Program-made: the position numbers and the translations under genes
The notes under the pieces: generated by a model
Databases searched by the model: none
Told to the model about the DNA's origin: nothing
The model's input: only the letters and a program-made list of their open reading frames with translations
DNA from: Holophagae bacterium
Lineage (GTDB): Bacteria > Acidobacteriota > Holophagae > Acanthopleuribacterales > Acanthopleuribacteraceae
Length of the DNA: 64,000 nt
Direction: 5' to 3'
NCBI GenBank assembly: GCA_029263455.1
Contig: JAJCXM010000014.1
Coordinates: 124,001 to 188,000 of the forward strand
Shown: piece after piece, positions 52,184 to 60,958 of the stretch
Numbering within the stretch: the stretch's first letter is position 1
Layout: every line of letters begins with the position of its first letter

Positions 52184-52397
52184 GTCACCGCTCAAACGAG
52201 CACGGAAATGAATATTGGGCATAATAGCACTGCGTGTATCTATCTGTGACAAGCCTAAACCAGCCACATGTCACTAAGTTAGTCACACGGCAGCGCTGGC
52301 TCAAGCCCTATAAGGTTTTTTTGAAATCTATGCCAAACTTCAGGCCATTTCGCTATTCATCACGAGATAGACACATGGGGATTAGATGTTTCAGCCA

Positions 52398-53453
52398 CTA
52401 TGATGAAGTCTTGGCTTTACTCCGTATAGCCTTTTTCTGGCTCGTATTTGTGCTTGCATTTGCGGCTGAAGCGCTTGCTTTAGATCGTGGCCTAGCGGTG
52501 TTTTTAGATTTACTGACGAGTTTCGTGTCCAAAGTTTCCTCAACAATTGGCTCTTCTTCCAGGTAACGCTCGCCTTTTTCATAAATATGTTTAGCTGAAC
52601 CGACGATGAGCGGGTCCGGTCGCAGTGATAACCTTTGGTCTTTGCTTTTGTAGTCCAACGAATGCAAAACGAATCGAAGCGCGTTTAGGCGCGCCCTTTT
52701 TTTGCAATCCGACTTCACAACCGTCCAGGGCGCATCAGCGGTATCCGTATAAAAGAACATCGCCTCTTTGGCCTCACTATAGTCACTCCATTTATCCAGT
52801 GACGCCAAGTCGATGGGACTGAGTTTCCACTGTTTCAGGGGATCTTGGCTTCTGCGTTGAAATCGCCGGAATTGTTCATTACGGCTCACCGAAAACCATA
52901 GCTTGTATAGATGGATGCCACTGCGGACCAGCATGCGTTCTAGTTCAGGCGCTTGGCGCATGAATTCCAGGTATTCGGCTGATGATGTGAAGCCCATTAC
53001 GCGTTCGACACCAGCACGGTTATACCAAGAGCGATCAAAAAGCACAATTTCACCTCTGGTCGGCAAATGTTCAATATAACGCTGGAAATACCATTGCCCC
53101 ATTTCCTCTTTCGACGGTTTTTCCAGAGCGACAGTGCGAGCGCCCCTGGGATTCATGTGTTCCATAAATCGCTTAATCGTGCCGCCCTTACCTGCCGCAT
53201 CCCGGCCTTCGAAAATCAAAAGAACACGCTGGCCCGTTTCTTTAACCCAAGCCTGCATTTTTAACAGTTCGATTTGCAGCCGCTCTTTGGCTTTTTCGTA
53301 CTCGGCTCGTCTCATCTTCTTCTTGTAAGGGTAATTCGCATCGTCAAAAATCTTGCGTTTGTCCATCTTGCGAATCATTTCCGGATCGGCCAGTTGCGTT
53401 TCTACACGGTTCCCTGCCAAATCGGATAACACATGTATGGATTTTTGGTCCAT
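52398..53453 (-). CDS. ppk2: polyphosphate kinase 2
   Basis: A 351-residue PPK2 that moves phosphate between polyphosphate and nucleotides in the cytoplasm. Walker A FEGRDAAGKGGTIKRFMEHM, the lid and base motifs (LFDRSWYNRAGVERVMGF) and KQWKLSPIDLASLDKWSDY are intact. The ATG follows GGAGGTGG. The last ~45 residues form an Ala/Ser/Lys-rich, disordered tail beyond the normal domain. Stands alone. Confidence 0.95.
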   Translation of the reverse strand: MDQKSIHVLSDLAGNRVETQLADPEMIRKMDKRKIFDDANYPYKKKMRRAEYEKAKERLQIELLKMQAWVKETGQRVLLIFEGRDAAGKGGTIKRFMEHMNPRGARTVALEKPSKEEMGQWYFQRYIEHLPTRGEIVLFDRSWYNRAGVERVMGFTSSAEYLEFMRQAPELERMLVRSGIHLYKLWFSVSRNEQFRRFQRRSQDPLKQWKLSPIDLASLDKWSDYSEAKEAMFFYTDTADAPWTVVKSDCKKRARLNALRFVLHSLDYKSKDQRLSLRPDPLIVGSAKHIYEKGERYLEEEPIVEETLDTKLVSKSKNTARPRSKASASAANASTNTSQKKAIRSKAKTSS

Positions 53454-53705
53454 GGTCCACCTCCAATCAAACTATCGCCATCAACAGGTCTGCGCTTTAA
53501 TGCGTTGCGTCAGGAGCCCTTATTAATTTGAATCAAAGTTCACACCTAAGTCGGCTGTAATGACAACCCATTTAATCATGCCACACGCACCTAAAACTTG
53601 TCTTGTCACAATTCAAAGCTGTCTAACAACTCAAGACCGTACTTAGCTTTGCTAATCGGCTTAATCTAGGTGGCTTTTCATGGCTTGATCGTAAACAAGA
53701 GGTCA

Positions 53706-54458
53706 CTAGAAATAGCGACGGGCCCAAGTCGCCAAAATACGGCCTACAAATTGAGAATCCGCTTCGCGTGTAAGCAGATGGTCTGCACCGTCAATGGAAA
53801 CGAAACTTTTGGGGTGTTTGGCCGAGCCAAATATCCGCCCAGCTTCGTCAATACTCACCAACTCGTCGGATGGCGAGTGCATCACCATCAGCGCTTTATG
53901 CATTCGGCTGACACTTTCGCGCACAGATTGTTGGCGCACATTGTCGATGAACGCCTTTTTCACCGTGAACGGACGTCCAGATAAGAGCACTCGAGCTTCC
54001 CCGTCCGCCTCAATGGTTTCGATGTGGTCGTCCACTAGTTTAAGCACGTGATCCGCGTCAGCCGGTGAGCCTAAAGTCGCCACCGCGACGGCACTGTCTA
54101 TTTCAGCGGCCGCCGCCAATACGGCGGTGCCTCCCAAAGAATGACCAATCAGCAGTTGCGGTGCCTGACCGTTCTGCTTCATCCAATTAGCCACATCGAC
54201 TAAGTCGGTTACGTTGCTGGAGAAATGTGTATCCGCGAAGTCACCTTCACTGTCGCCTAATCCGGTGAAATCGAATCGCATAACAGCGATCCCTTCGCCC
54301 ACTAAAGCGCGAGCGATATTCGTCGCCGCGCGCAGGTTACGCGTACAGGTGAAGCAATGGGCGAATAACGCGTATCCAGAAGCTCGGCCCGATGGCAGGT
54401 GTAAGTCTCCCACCAAGTCCACACCATCCCTATTCTTGACCGTTACACGTTTTTTCAT
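53706..54458 (-). CDS. alpha/beta hydrolase (serine aminopeptidase-like)
   Basis: The start is ATG 54458 (MKKRVTVKNRDGVDLVGDLH) with GGGAGG upstream rather than the longer frame to 54494. About 250 residues with the nucleophile elbow IGHSLGG, FAHCFTCTRN near the oxyanion strand, RFDFTGLGDSEGDF, and acid and His in SPSDELV and GADHLL. It resembles the hydrolases fused or adjacent to OsmC-type peroxide reductases, though no OsmC gene is here. Substrate unknown. Confidence 0.88.
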   Translation of the reverse strand: MKKRVTVKNRDGVDLVGDLHLPSGRASGYALFAHCFTCTRNLRAATNIARALVGEGIAVMRFDFTGLGDSEGDFADTHFSSNVTDLVDVANWMKQNGQAPQLLIGHSLGGTAVLAAAAEIDSAVAVATLGSPADADHVLKLVDDHIETIEADGEARVLLSGRPFTVKKAFIDNVRQQSVRESVSRMHKALMVMHSPSDELVSIDEAGRIFGSAKHPKSFVSIDGADHLLTREADSQFVGRILATWARRYF

Positions 54459-54588
54459 CTTGGCCTCCCTGCTCAAGTTACCAACAGGACGCAAGCCTTA
54501 GGCATTCCATGCTGGATCGCTTTGCTTGGTTTTCACGGGTTGATGACAAGACAGGTCGTGTGAGACTTATTCGCGCATTGACGACGAA

Positions 54589-55215
54589 CTATGACTGAAG
54601 CGAACGAATGACTTTCTCAATCCGCTTTTTCTTGGATGCTTTGCCTATTTCGGGCAGCCGCGACTCTAGCGTCTTGATGAACCCTGCTTTGCGACTCTCA
54701 TCAATCAAAGTGACGGCTGATTCTGCATACATAGGCAACTGGTTGGTGGGGCAGCTGCCCAGTTGAGTATTCAACAAATCAAAACACTCGTCCGCATAGG
54801 CTTCAACCGAACATAGACTGATCATGATCTTTACGGCATGGTCTCGAGTGATCACCGAACCGTGATCGGCCGCAAATTCGATGCTCTTCAGGTATTCATA
54901 AACAAGTTCTGGCTGGTGATCGGCGATGCCGCTTAGCGCGGTCATGGCGCCCCATTGCAGCCGATTGTTTTTATCTTTAAGCAAGCCTGCAAATTGATCC
55001 GAAAACTCGGCAATTAAAGTCGGTTTTCGAGCACCTACTTCATAAAGAACCTTGATACAGTCCTGTTGTATAGCTTTCTTACCGAACAACAATCCTCGAA
55101 CCAGTTCAGCAACCGCATGGTCGTCATTCTCTAGCGATATTCGCTCAGCTAAGTCGACATTTGCCCCTTGGTCCGAGCGATTGCTGGCAGATGCCAGTTG
55201 ATTCAAAATGGTCAA
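54589..55215 (-). CDS. HEAT-repeat-like helical protein
   Basis: TTG 55215 is favoured because GGAAAGG lies nine bases before it; the frame extends to 55233. About 208 residues of paired helices (DCIKVLYEVGARKPTLIAEF, LLKDKNNRLQWGAMTALSGI, ITRDHAVKIMISLCSVEAYA) in the pattern of HEAT repeats, with no signal peptide or catalytic motif. Probably a cytoplasmic protein-binding scaffold. Confidence 0.75.
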   Translation of the reverse strand: MTILNQLASASNRSDQGANVDLAERISLENDDHAVAELVRGLLFGKKAIQQDCIKVLYEVGARKPTLIAEFSDQFAGLLKDKNNRLQWGAMTALSGIADHQPELVYEYLKSIEFAADHGSVITRDHAVKIMISLCSVEAYADECFDLLNTQLGSCPTNQLPMYAESAVTLIDESRKAGFIKTLESRLPEIGKASKKKRIEKVIRSLQS

Positions 55216-55233
55216 ATTGATTCGCCTTTCCAA

Positions 55234-55732
55234 GGTCGGGAACGATAAGACCTAGGCTGACCTCTCATGTATTCTCCCATCCCAACGCCTCAACTGCAGC
55301 AAGAAACACACATATCGAGATAGCCCTTGTGATCAAGAAACCCGACAACCGACCGCCTGCGCCACAGTCATCGTCGCGTCTTCATAGGCGATTTTGAACA
55401 AGCACTGATCGGCCCGTAATCAAGGCGGCGCGCCGAACTAGGTTTAGGCAAAGGCCCATCAATCAACAAACTCTCGTCGGCTGAAACACTCGCCGAGTTT
55501 AAGCACACGATGATCTGTTTTAGGCGCGTCAGGGCAGACAAAAAATTACCGAATTGTGATAGTAATCACGACGATTCTGCTCACTTACTTGCAATGCTAG
55601 CCCTCGGTTGAAGAGCGAATCATTGGTTGACTCTTGTCTGAAGGCAGCCAAAACACGTTCTAAACATGTGCAGTAAATTCGATTGTCGCGCTATCCTGTA
55701 AACTCACTGACTAGGGACCTTGGAGAAAAGCT
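55234..55732. other. intergenic, no gene seen
   Basis: About 500 bases between a minus-strand and a plus-strand gene. Only short frames without ribosome sites occur. A small GTGAT/ATCAC stem near 55557-55570 is the only structure noticed. It should contain the promoter of the propeller gene. Confidence 0.4.
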
Positions 55733-56803
55733 TTGAATCTTATCTTGATCTTATTCGCGCTCATTTTTGGCGATAATGCTTCAATCAAAACAAGCATGGC
55801 GTACGAGCCGATTCCGGAGTCGAATGAGCTCTTTCTGCAACTCCCCTTTTCTATTGCCTTTAGCTCAAACTCAGACCTTTTTGTATTAGATACGCTGGCC
55901 AAGAAAGTCCATGTCTGGAGCAGCCTAGGCAAGTACCTGCAAAGCTTTGGCAGAATTGGCATGGGTCCTGGCGAGATGGCTCGGCCCGAGACCTTGGATA
56001 TACTCAATGATCGCTTGTGGTTGTATGACCATTCCGGTCGGCGACTGACGCAGTTCAGTCTTCAAGGTGAACCGCTACAGACCATTTCTTCGCAAGTACG
56101 CGCCAATCGGTTCGCCGCCCTGCGTGACGATCTTTTTGTGGCCGGCTACAAGAAACACCATGACAAAGAACGCACACAAGCTTCGTTTGAACTCATTGAT
56201 GGAAATGGGCGAGTGGTTAAGATCCTCAAGCAGTTCGACCATGGCGGTTACTTAAAACGCGATCAGGGCAAAACGCGAATCAAGGCGTTTGGTCCCGAGA
56301 TGGACATTCAGAGGATCAGCGCGAAACGCTGGCTATTCGGGTTCTCCCAAGAGAATGTCCTCTATGAAATCGACGACTCGGGCGAGATCGTTGCTAGTCA
56401 CGTCATAGAAATGTTCACCGAAAAACCAAGTGACTTTGACAAGGATCTCATTAAGACGTTGAGTTTTCCCAATAGCGCTGGCACACGAACCGGGTTCAGC
56501 GATTGGCGTCACCTCGAGTTATCCTTTGAACACGATAAAGCCTATTACACGCACTTCACCAAGCCGACAGAGAACAAACTCGTCTTTGCCTTGACCCCGC
56601 TGGGCGGCTTTGGAACCGTTGCTGGCTTCCATCGCGCGACCTATTTCGTGAGTGACCTAAAGACCAAGAAGATGGTGGCGCGTGGCTATTACGAGTTGCC
56701 TGAAGACTCACTCGTCTTCTACAAAGCAGGGCGCGTAATTGTCTTCGAGGTTACAGACGATGGCTCATATGCCATCAAATCCATCACCCTAAAGGGCTCG
56801 TGA
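55733..56803 (+). CDS. secreted six-bladed beta-propeller (NHL-like) protein
   Basis: A 356-residue protein starting at TTG, with GGAG about nine bases upstream. A short signal-type N-terminus (NLILILFALIFG) is followed by propeller blades: LFVLDTLAKKVHVWSSLGKY, SFGRIGMGPGEMARPETLDI, LWLYDHSGRRLTQFSLQGEP. This is the 6-bladed propeller type also found in the cassette at 24999, but here no peptide gene or thioredoxin accompanies it. Ligand unknown. Confidence 0.85.
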   Translation: MNLILILFALIFGDNASIKTSMAYEPIPESNELFLQLPFSIAFSSNSDLFVLDTLAKKVHVWSSLGKYLQSFGRIGMGPGEMARPETLDILNDRLWLYDHSGRRLTQFSLQGEPLQTISSQVRANRFAALRDDLFVAGYKKHHDKERTQASFELIDGNGRVVKILKQFDHGGYLKRDQGKTRIKAFGPEMDIQRISAKRWLFGFSQENVLYEIDDSGEIVASHVIEMFTEKPSDFDKDLIKTLSFPNSAGTRTGFSDWRHLELSFEHDKAYYTHFTKPTENKLVFALTPLGGFGTVAGFHRATYFVSDLKTKKMVARGYYELPEDSLVFYKAGRVIVFEVTDDGSYAIKSITLKGS

Positions 56804-56910
56804 CCTGGCAACTACCTGACTAAGACTAGCTTGCCGTTCAAGTGTCCGCATCAGGTCTGGTCGAGTATCCTAAAGAAAGCTGATCGGTAACAGCTAGCGC
56901 TCAATCAGCT

Positions 56911-57053
56911 TCGTCCGACGGAATGCGCGTATCGACAGGAGCCCAAGCGACTGAGGTACCGCTTTGAACGAAGTGCCAGCCACTCCGAAGAGCTCGCCTC
57001 GGGCATCGAACCCAGTGAGGTGCGCGGGCAAGTGGCTTGAAATCACGCGCAAC
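56911..57053 (+). repeat. dispersed repeat copy A (head part)
   Basis: This segment, from TCGTCCGACGGAAT through GACTGAGGTACCGCTTTG to CACGCGCAACC, is about 85-90% identical by eye to 58065-58210. It contains only the left part of the repeat. No gene is seen in 56804-57286 outside the repeats. Confidence 0.75.
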
Positions 57054-57205
57054 CTTACCCAATGTGATAAAGAGCCAATCTTAACTTCAAATAGTTCAAC
57101 AGCTTGGAGGCGATGATTCGGGTCGTCTTACCCGGTTCGGCTTCACGACCGATAGAGATGTCCATTGTCCATCAGCCCCTTCAGGGCTATTTGCAATCAA
57201 CGCAA

Positions 57206-57634
57206 CGACTGAGGTACCGCTTTGTACGAAGTGCCAGCCACACCGCAGAGCTCGCTCCGGGCATCGAACGCAGTGAAGTGATCGGGCAAGTAAAGGCTGT
57301 CTCATAACGTGCATGTGTCTTTGGTTAGTAAAACAGGCTTCAAGAGGCAGTCGTACAAGAGTCAATTACTTGTTATGACGAAACATACGGAAATCATGTG
57401 TTCCTGTAGTAGCCTGAAAAATGCCTTCGAACCTCCGGCTAGCCGGCTTCACTAGTTACGCCGCGCCAAGGAAGCTCGGACTCACATTGGAGACGCTCGA
57501 GGCTAGTTATGCGACAGCCTCAAGTGGCTTGAAATTGCGCGCAACTCCCCTACTTCACAGCTTGCGAACCTCGCTGCGCTCGATTCGCAGACCGGATCAC
57601 TTCGATTAAATCCACCTCTTCAGCGAAAGCTGTG
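57206..57634 (+). repeat. dispersed repeat copy B, split by MITE 2
   Basis: The copy begins at CGACTGAGGTACCGC and runs to CAAGT at 57291, is broken by the 229-base MITE, and resumes at 57526 through CGATTCGCAGACCGGATCAC to GAAAGCTGTG. The two halves join to match copy C at 58065-58296 without a gap. It lacks the TCGTCCGACGG head seen in copies A and C. Confidence 0.8.
57287..57525. mobile_element. MITE-like element 2 inside a dispersed repeat, with CAAGT duplication
   Basis: Ends AGGCTGTCTCATAA (57294-57307) and TTATGCGACAGCCT (57507-57520) are imperfect inverted repeats. CAAGT occurs at 57287-57291 and 57521-57525. Copy C of the host repeat shows the unfilled site GGGCAAGTGGC, so the five-base duplication is demonstrated within this window. 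No transposase frame is inside. A full-length IS elsewhere in the genome probably moves it. Confidence 0.85.
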
Positions 57635-57791
57635 GATGAAGCGCGTAACCCCCGTAGCTCCAGGTCGTAAGCGAGGAATCGTGTACATGAGGTCATGAAA
57701 TCGCCATCACTCAGAAGGAGGCTTCGCAAAAGGGCGGAGGGCGTGGTACAAAAGCCTGCTGGGCTTCGTGCCCCACAAAGGGAGGTGCACC

Positions 57792-57977
57792 ATGAGCAAT
57801 CGCGACAAGAAACGTATGAAAGGCGGAAAAGAGGCCATTGGGTTTGGCAGTGTGTTGGCCATTGTGATGTCTTGGTCGGCCAACAAGGCCATCGGCTGGG
57901 CTATTCTACATGGCGTATTTAGCTGGTTCTACGTGATCTACTACCTACTCACCCACCATGACTGGACCTGGTTCTAG
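57792..57977 (+). CDS. 61-residue membrane protein
   Basis: A short gene with GGGAGGTG seven bases before ATG. The N-terminus is basic (SNRDKKRMKGGKE), followed by two membrane helices (IGFGSVLAIVMSW and IGWAILHGVFSWFYVIYYLL). The second, with NKAIGWAILHG and FYVIYY, belongs to a small membrane protein type found in many bacteria with no known function. It lies between repeat copies B and C. Upstream 57640-57790 contains GC-rich stems but no gene. Confidence 0.8.
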   Translation: MSNRDKKRMKGGKEAIGFGSVLAIVMSWSANKAIGWAILHGVFSWFYVIYYLLTHHDWTWF

Positions 57978-58064
57978 CTAAAACGTAGGCTCCAGACGTA
58001 ACGTTTTATGGCCCCAATCTAGTCAAGGGCAAATAATCGGTGACCGGGAGTGTTTAACGAGGCC

Positions 58065-58296
58065 TCGTCCGACGGAATACGCGTATCGACAGGAGCCCCA
58101 GCGACTGAGGTACCGCTTTGGCCGAAGTGCTAGCCAATCCGAAGAACTCGCCTCGGGCATCGAATGTAGTGAGGTGCTCGGGCAAGTGGCCTGAAATTGC
58201 GCGCAACTCCTCTACTTCGCAGCTTGCGAACCTCGCTGCGCTCGATTCACAGGCCGGATCACTTCGATTCAATCCACCTCTTCAGCGAAAGCTGTG
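58065..58296 (+). repeat. dispersed repeat copy C (full length, empty MITE site)
   Basis: The most complete copy: head TCGTCCGACGGAATACGCG, middle GACTGAGGTACCGCTTTG, CTCGGGCAAGTGGC, and tail CTTGCGAACCTCGCTGCGCT to GAAAGCTGTG. It provides the empty site for MITE 2. The frames across it (58118-58475) differ between copies, so I take it as non-coding. 58297-58508 has no gene. Confidence 0.78.
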
Positions 58297-58508
58297 CCTC
58301 AATCGCTTTGCTCATGTCGACAAAGCAGTCCGTCGCTGGGCGACTACAGATCAATACCTTCATGACGATAAGGTTGGCTACACTAGCGAGATTCTGGATT
58401 GCCAGACAGTTGATCAATAAGCAATTTCTCGTCGACAGGCTTCCTTCTCTGGCAAAGGTGTCTGAGATACAATAACTATTTGTTACCAGTTAGGGGATTC
58501 TAATCATC

Positions 58509-58967
58509 ATGATCCATCGAGAGAAGTTCTATCGGACCCCTATTGTCCTGATTCTGCTGTTGGCAGCACCTTTTATTGGATTAAGCAACGAACTAAGTGA
58601 GATGCTGACGGAACTAAACCAAATCGATACAATTAGCGGATCCGCCACTGGGTTTGCGGGTACGCCAGGACGTTTTTATCTTCTTTCAAACCAATTCATG
58701 GAAAAAGGGCAGACGCACGACTTCATCGATATGACAAAAAGCCCTCATCCAGCAACGCGCATCATGGGAGCCTATTGTCTCATCAAACAAGACAAGCATA
58801 AACATGCCGAGCTGGTCGGTCTAATGTTTCAGGATCAGGAGCATATCTGTTGGAACCCGGGTGGCTGTATGGTTTCGTGCGAAGTCGAAGTAGGCAAGAT
58901 AATTAGAAATCTCTTCGAAGATCCTAACTGCCTCGGTTCGTTGCCACTCGTTAATTCACGGGAATAA
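58509..58967 (+). CDS. hypothetical secreted protein
   Basis: A 152-residue frame with a signal peptide (RTPIVLILLLAAPFIGLSN) and four to five cysteines near the end (HICWNPGGCMVSCEV, PNCLG). The helical middle (HPATRIMGAYCLIKQDKHKH) recalls a HEAT-like unit. The ribosome site is poor. No family recognised. Confidence 0.6.
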   Translation: MIHREKFYRTPIVLILLLAAPFIGLSNELSEMLTELNQIDTISGSATGFAGTPGRFYLLSNQFMEKGQTHDFIDMTKSPHPATRIMGAYCLIKQDKHKHAELVGLMFQDQEHICWNPGGCMVSCEVEVGKIIRNLFEDPNCLGSLPLVNSRE

Positions 58968-58994
58968 CAACATGAACTTTCGCGCCTATACTAT

Positions 58995-59627
58995 TTAACG
59001 TTTGTGCACCACGAAGGCTGGTGAACCAGGCAGATCGAGCTGCTGCAATCGCTTGCTTTGCATTTCAACCTGCAATCCCAACGACTCCATCCACTTGATC
59101 TGCAATCGTAGTGCTTCTCGATAGTTAGGATGACGCAAAAGGATTTCGGATACCACAGCGTCCGCTGCTTGGATCTGACCTTGTGCCGCCAACGATTTGG
59201 CCAACCATAGTCGGGTGCGATCGTCCATTTCGCTGTGAGCGAGATAAATGCGATACCAATGTACCGATTTGGAATACAGCCCTTCTTGATAATAGAGATT
59301 CGCAAGCAGACGTTCGGCATAAGGATAGCTACCGCGTTCTGCAATCATGGCTTCAAGGCTTGCCATGGCACTGCCCATGCGATGGCTGTCATTAAGCGCT
59401 CGGTCTATGTCCGTCCAACGAGCTGCGGGCAAAACTGTTGAATGGACCGATTGTAACGGTAATTGGGCAGGTCTCCTTCTTGCCCAAATAGCCCAAACAC
59501 AACCAATAACCAAGAGCGATCCAATCAAAATGAGTCTCAATGGAATGCGATCTTGTCGGGCGCCGCAGGTCGTGCAGTAGCTATAGCCATTTGCAGCTGA
59601 GCCGCATTTCTTGCACTTCTTGGTCAA
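58995..59627 (-). CDS. zinc-ribbon, single-pass TPR protein
   Basis: A 210-residue protein: an N-terminal zinc ribbon (CKKCGSAANGYSYCTTCGAR), one membrane helix (LRLILIGSLLVIGCVWAIWA, ~residues 28-48) and periplasmic TPR-like helices (YAERLLANLYYQEGLYSKSV, ALRLQIKWMESL). It overlaps the flavoprotein gene by four bases and is last in the cytochrome operon. It may help assemble the electron-transfer complex; this is inference. Confidence 0.78.
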   Translation of the reverse strand: MTKKCKKCGSAANGYSYCTTCGARQDRIPLRLILIGSLLVIGCVWAIWARRRPAQLPLQSVHSTVLPAARWTDIDRALNDSHRMGSAMASLEAMIAERGSYPYAERLLANLYYQEGLYSKSVHWYRIYLAHSEMDDRTRLWLAKSLAAQGQIQAADAVVSEILLRHPNYREALRLQIKWMESLGLQVEMQSKRLQQLDLPGSPAFVVHKR

Positions 59628-60946
59628 GTTGTTACTGCTAGATCACGTTTTTCTCCACCAAAAGCGATGCCCATGTCTTGCAGCAACTTGAACGGTGGCA
59701 CCCCACCAGCAAATACAAAAACGTAGTCGTTCCTTAGCTGCTCAATTACGCCGTTTTGTTCCACTTCAACAAAATTGGGCCCGATTTCTTTGATACCTGA
59801 ATCGAAAACAGCACGGATGGAGCCCGCCTCCAACATTTGCGTCAATCGCTCGTCATTGCGTTTCTTGATGCGAAAGAACTTGGTTTTTCTGTAGGAAATG
59901 GTCACAGTATTTCCCGGTTGCTTGGCTAATCCCATAGCAGCCTCAACAGCACTGTCTCCTCCGCCCACAACCAACAAATGATTGTTCCTGTACTGGACTG
60001 CATCAATGAGTTGATACATGACTTTGGGAAGCTCTTCACCAGGAACGCCAAGCTTTCGCGGGGAACCCCTGCGGCCCAGAGCAAGGATGACGCGTCGTGC
60101 GCTGAATTCTTCTGTCTTAGTCGAGATATCGAAGCCGTGTTCACGTGGTTGAATCGCGACGAGTTGCAGGCCCGTTCGAATATTAAGCTGGTTGTGGTCA
60201 ATGGCGGATTGCCATATCTCGAGTAACTCCTCTTTTTCGTACTCAGGTTTATCAAGCCGTATATATCCTGGTATTTCAACGGGTTGGGTAAGAACCAACT
60301 TTTTTCGCGGGTACTGGAGAATGGTACCGCCAGGTTCCTGCTGATCAATTACCAGATAGTTTATGCCAAGTTGTGCAGCCATAAGGCCAGCACTCAAGCC
60401 TGCCGGACCCGCGCCTACAATCATCAGGTCGTAGTCCAAGTCACCATGCGGCTTGGCGTCCAGTCGAATGGCTTCTACACAGGCTGTACCCTGGCTGATG
60501 GCGTTCTTGATCAGCGCCAACCCGCCCAGTTCCCCAACAACATACAGACCAGGTACGGTGGTTTCGAAATCCTGGTCGAGAATAGGAATATCGGGTCTCG
60601 ATTTCATGTCACCTAGCCCAATTGTCAGGGCCTCCACAGGACATGCTTCAGCGCAAAGACCGTGGCCCACACATCGAAATCCGTTGATGATGGTCGCTTT
60701 ACCTCCCACCAGACCCAGCACCCCGCCTTCAGGACAGGCACGAATACAAGACCCACAGCCAATACAGGCCACATCGTCGATCAAGGGGAATTGAGCCTTG
60801 GGTTTGTCTATTCCCAAACTGACCGCTTCTTGCTTGTCGGCTAGGTTGGTGCGTTGTTTGCCAATGCTGCGCAACGCATAAGGCAGAATCACAGCTGCTG
60901 CAAATAGGCCAGTGATCGCCCATATAATGATCGATTCACTCAACAA
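59624..60946 (-). CDS. membrane-anchored ferredoxin-FAD/NAD(P) oxidoreductase (YpdA-like)
   Basis: A 440-residue protein starting at TTG with GGGGGA upstream. It has a membrane anchor (residues 5-24), a two-cluster ferredoxin domain (CIGCGSCIRACP, then CVGHGLCAEACP), and a thioredoxin-reductase-like flavoprotein with two nucleotide sites (LMIVGAGPAGLSAG and LLVVGGGDSAVEAAM). In the second cluster motif a His replaces the second Cys. No CxxC disulfide redox pair of thioredoxin reductase is seen. It could pass electrons from NAD(P)H to the cytochromes encoded upstream in the operon. Confidence 0.88.
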   Translation of the reverse strand: MLSESIIIWAITGLFAAAVILPYALRSIGKQRTNLADKQEAVSLGIDKPKAQFPLIDDVACIGCGSCIRACPEGGVLGLVGGKATIINGFRCVGHGLCAEACPVEALTIGLGDMKSRPDIPILDQDFETTVPGLYVVGELGGLALIKNAISQGTACVEAIRLDAKPHGDLDYDLMIVGAGPAGLSAGLMAAQLGINYLVIDQQEPGGTILQYPRKKLVLTQPVEIPGYIRLDKPEYEKEELLEIWQSAIDHNQLNIRTGLQLVAIQPREHGFDISTKTEEFSARRVILALGRRGSPRKLGVPGEELPKVMYQLIDAVQYRNNHLLVVGGGDSAVEAAMGLAKQPGNTVTISYRKTKFFRIKKRNDERLTQMLEAGSIRAVFDSGIKEIGPNFVEVEQNGVIEQLRNDYVFVFAGGVPPFKLLQDMGIAFGGEKRDLAVTT

Positions 60947-60958
60947 GCCTGTCCCCCT

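Noticed and set aside
52234-52566. Plus-strand 110-aa frame with a hydrophobic segment
   Set aside because: Antisense to the PPK2 tail and kinase leader; the hydrophobic stretch mirrors Ala/Lys-rich codons on the other strand.
58118-58475. Frames across repeat copy C as small proteins
   Set aside because: They are not kept open in copies A and B, so the repeat is probably non-coding.
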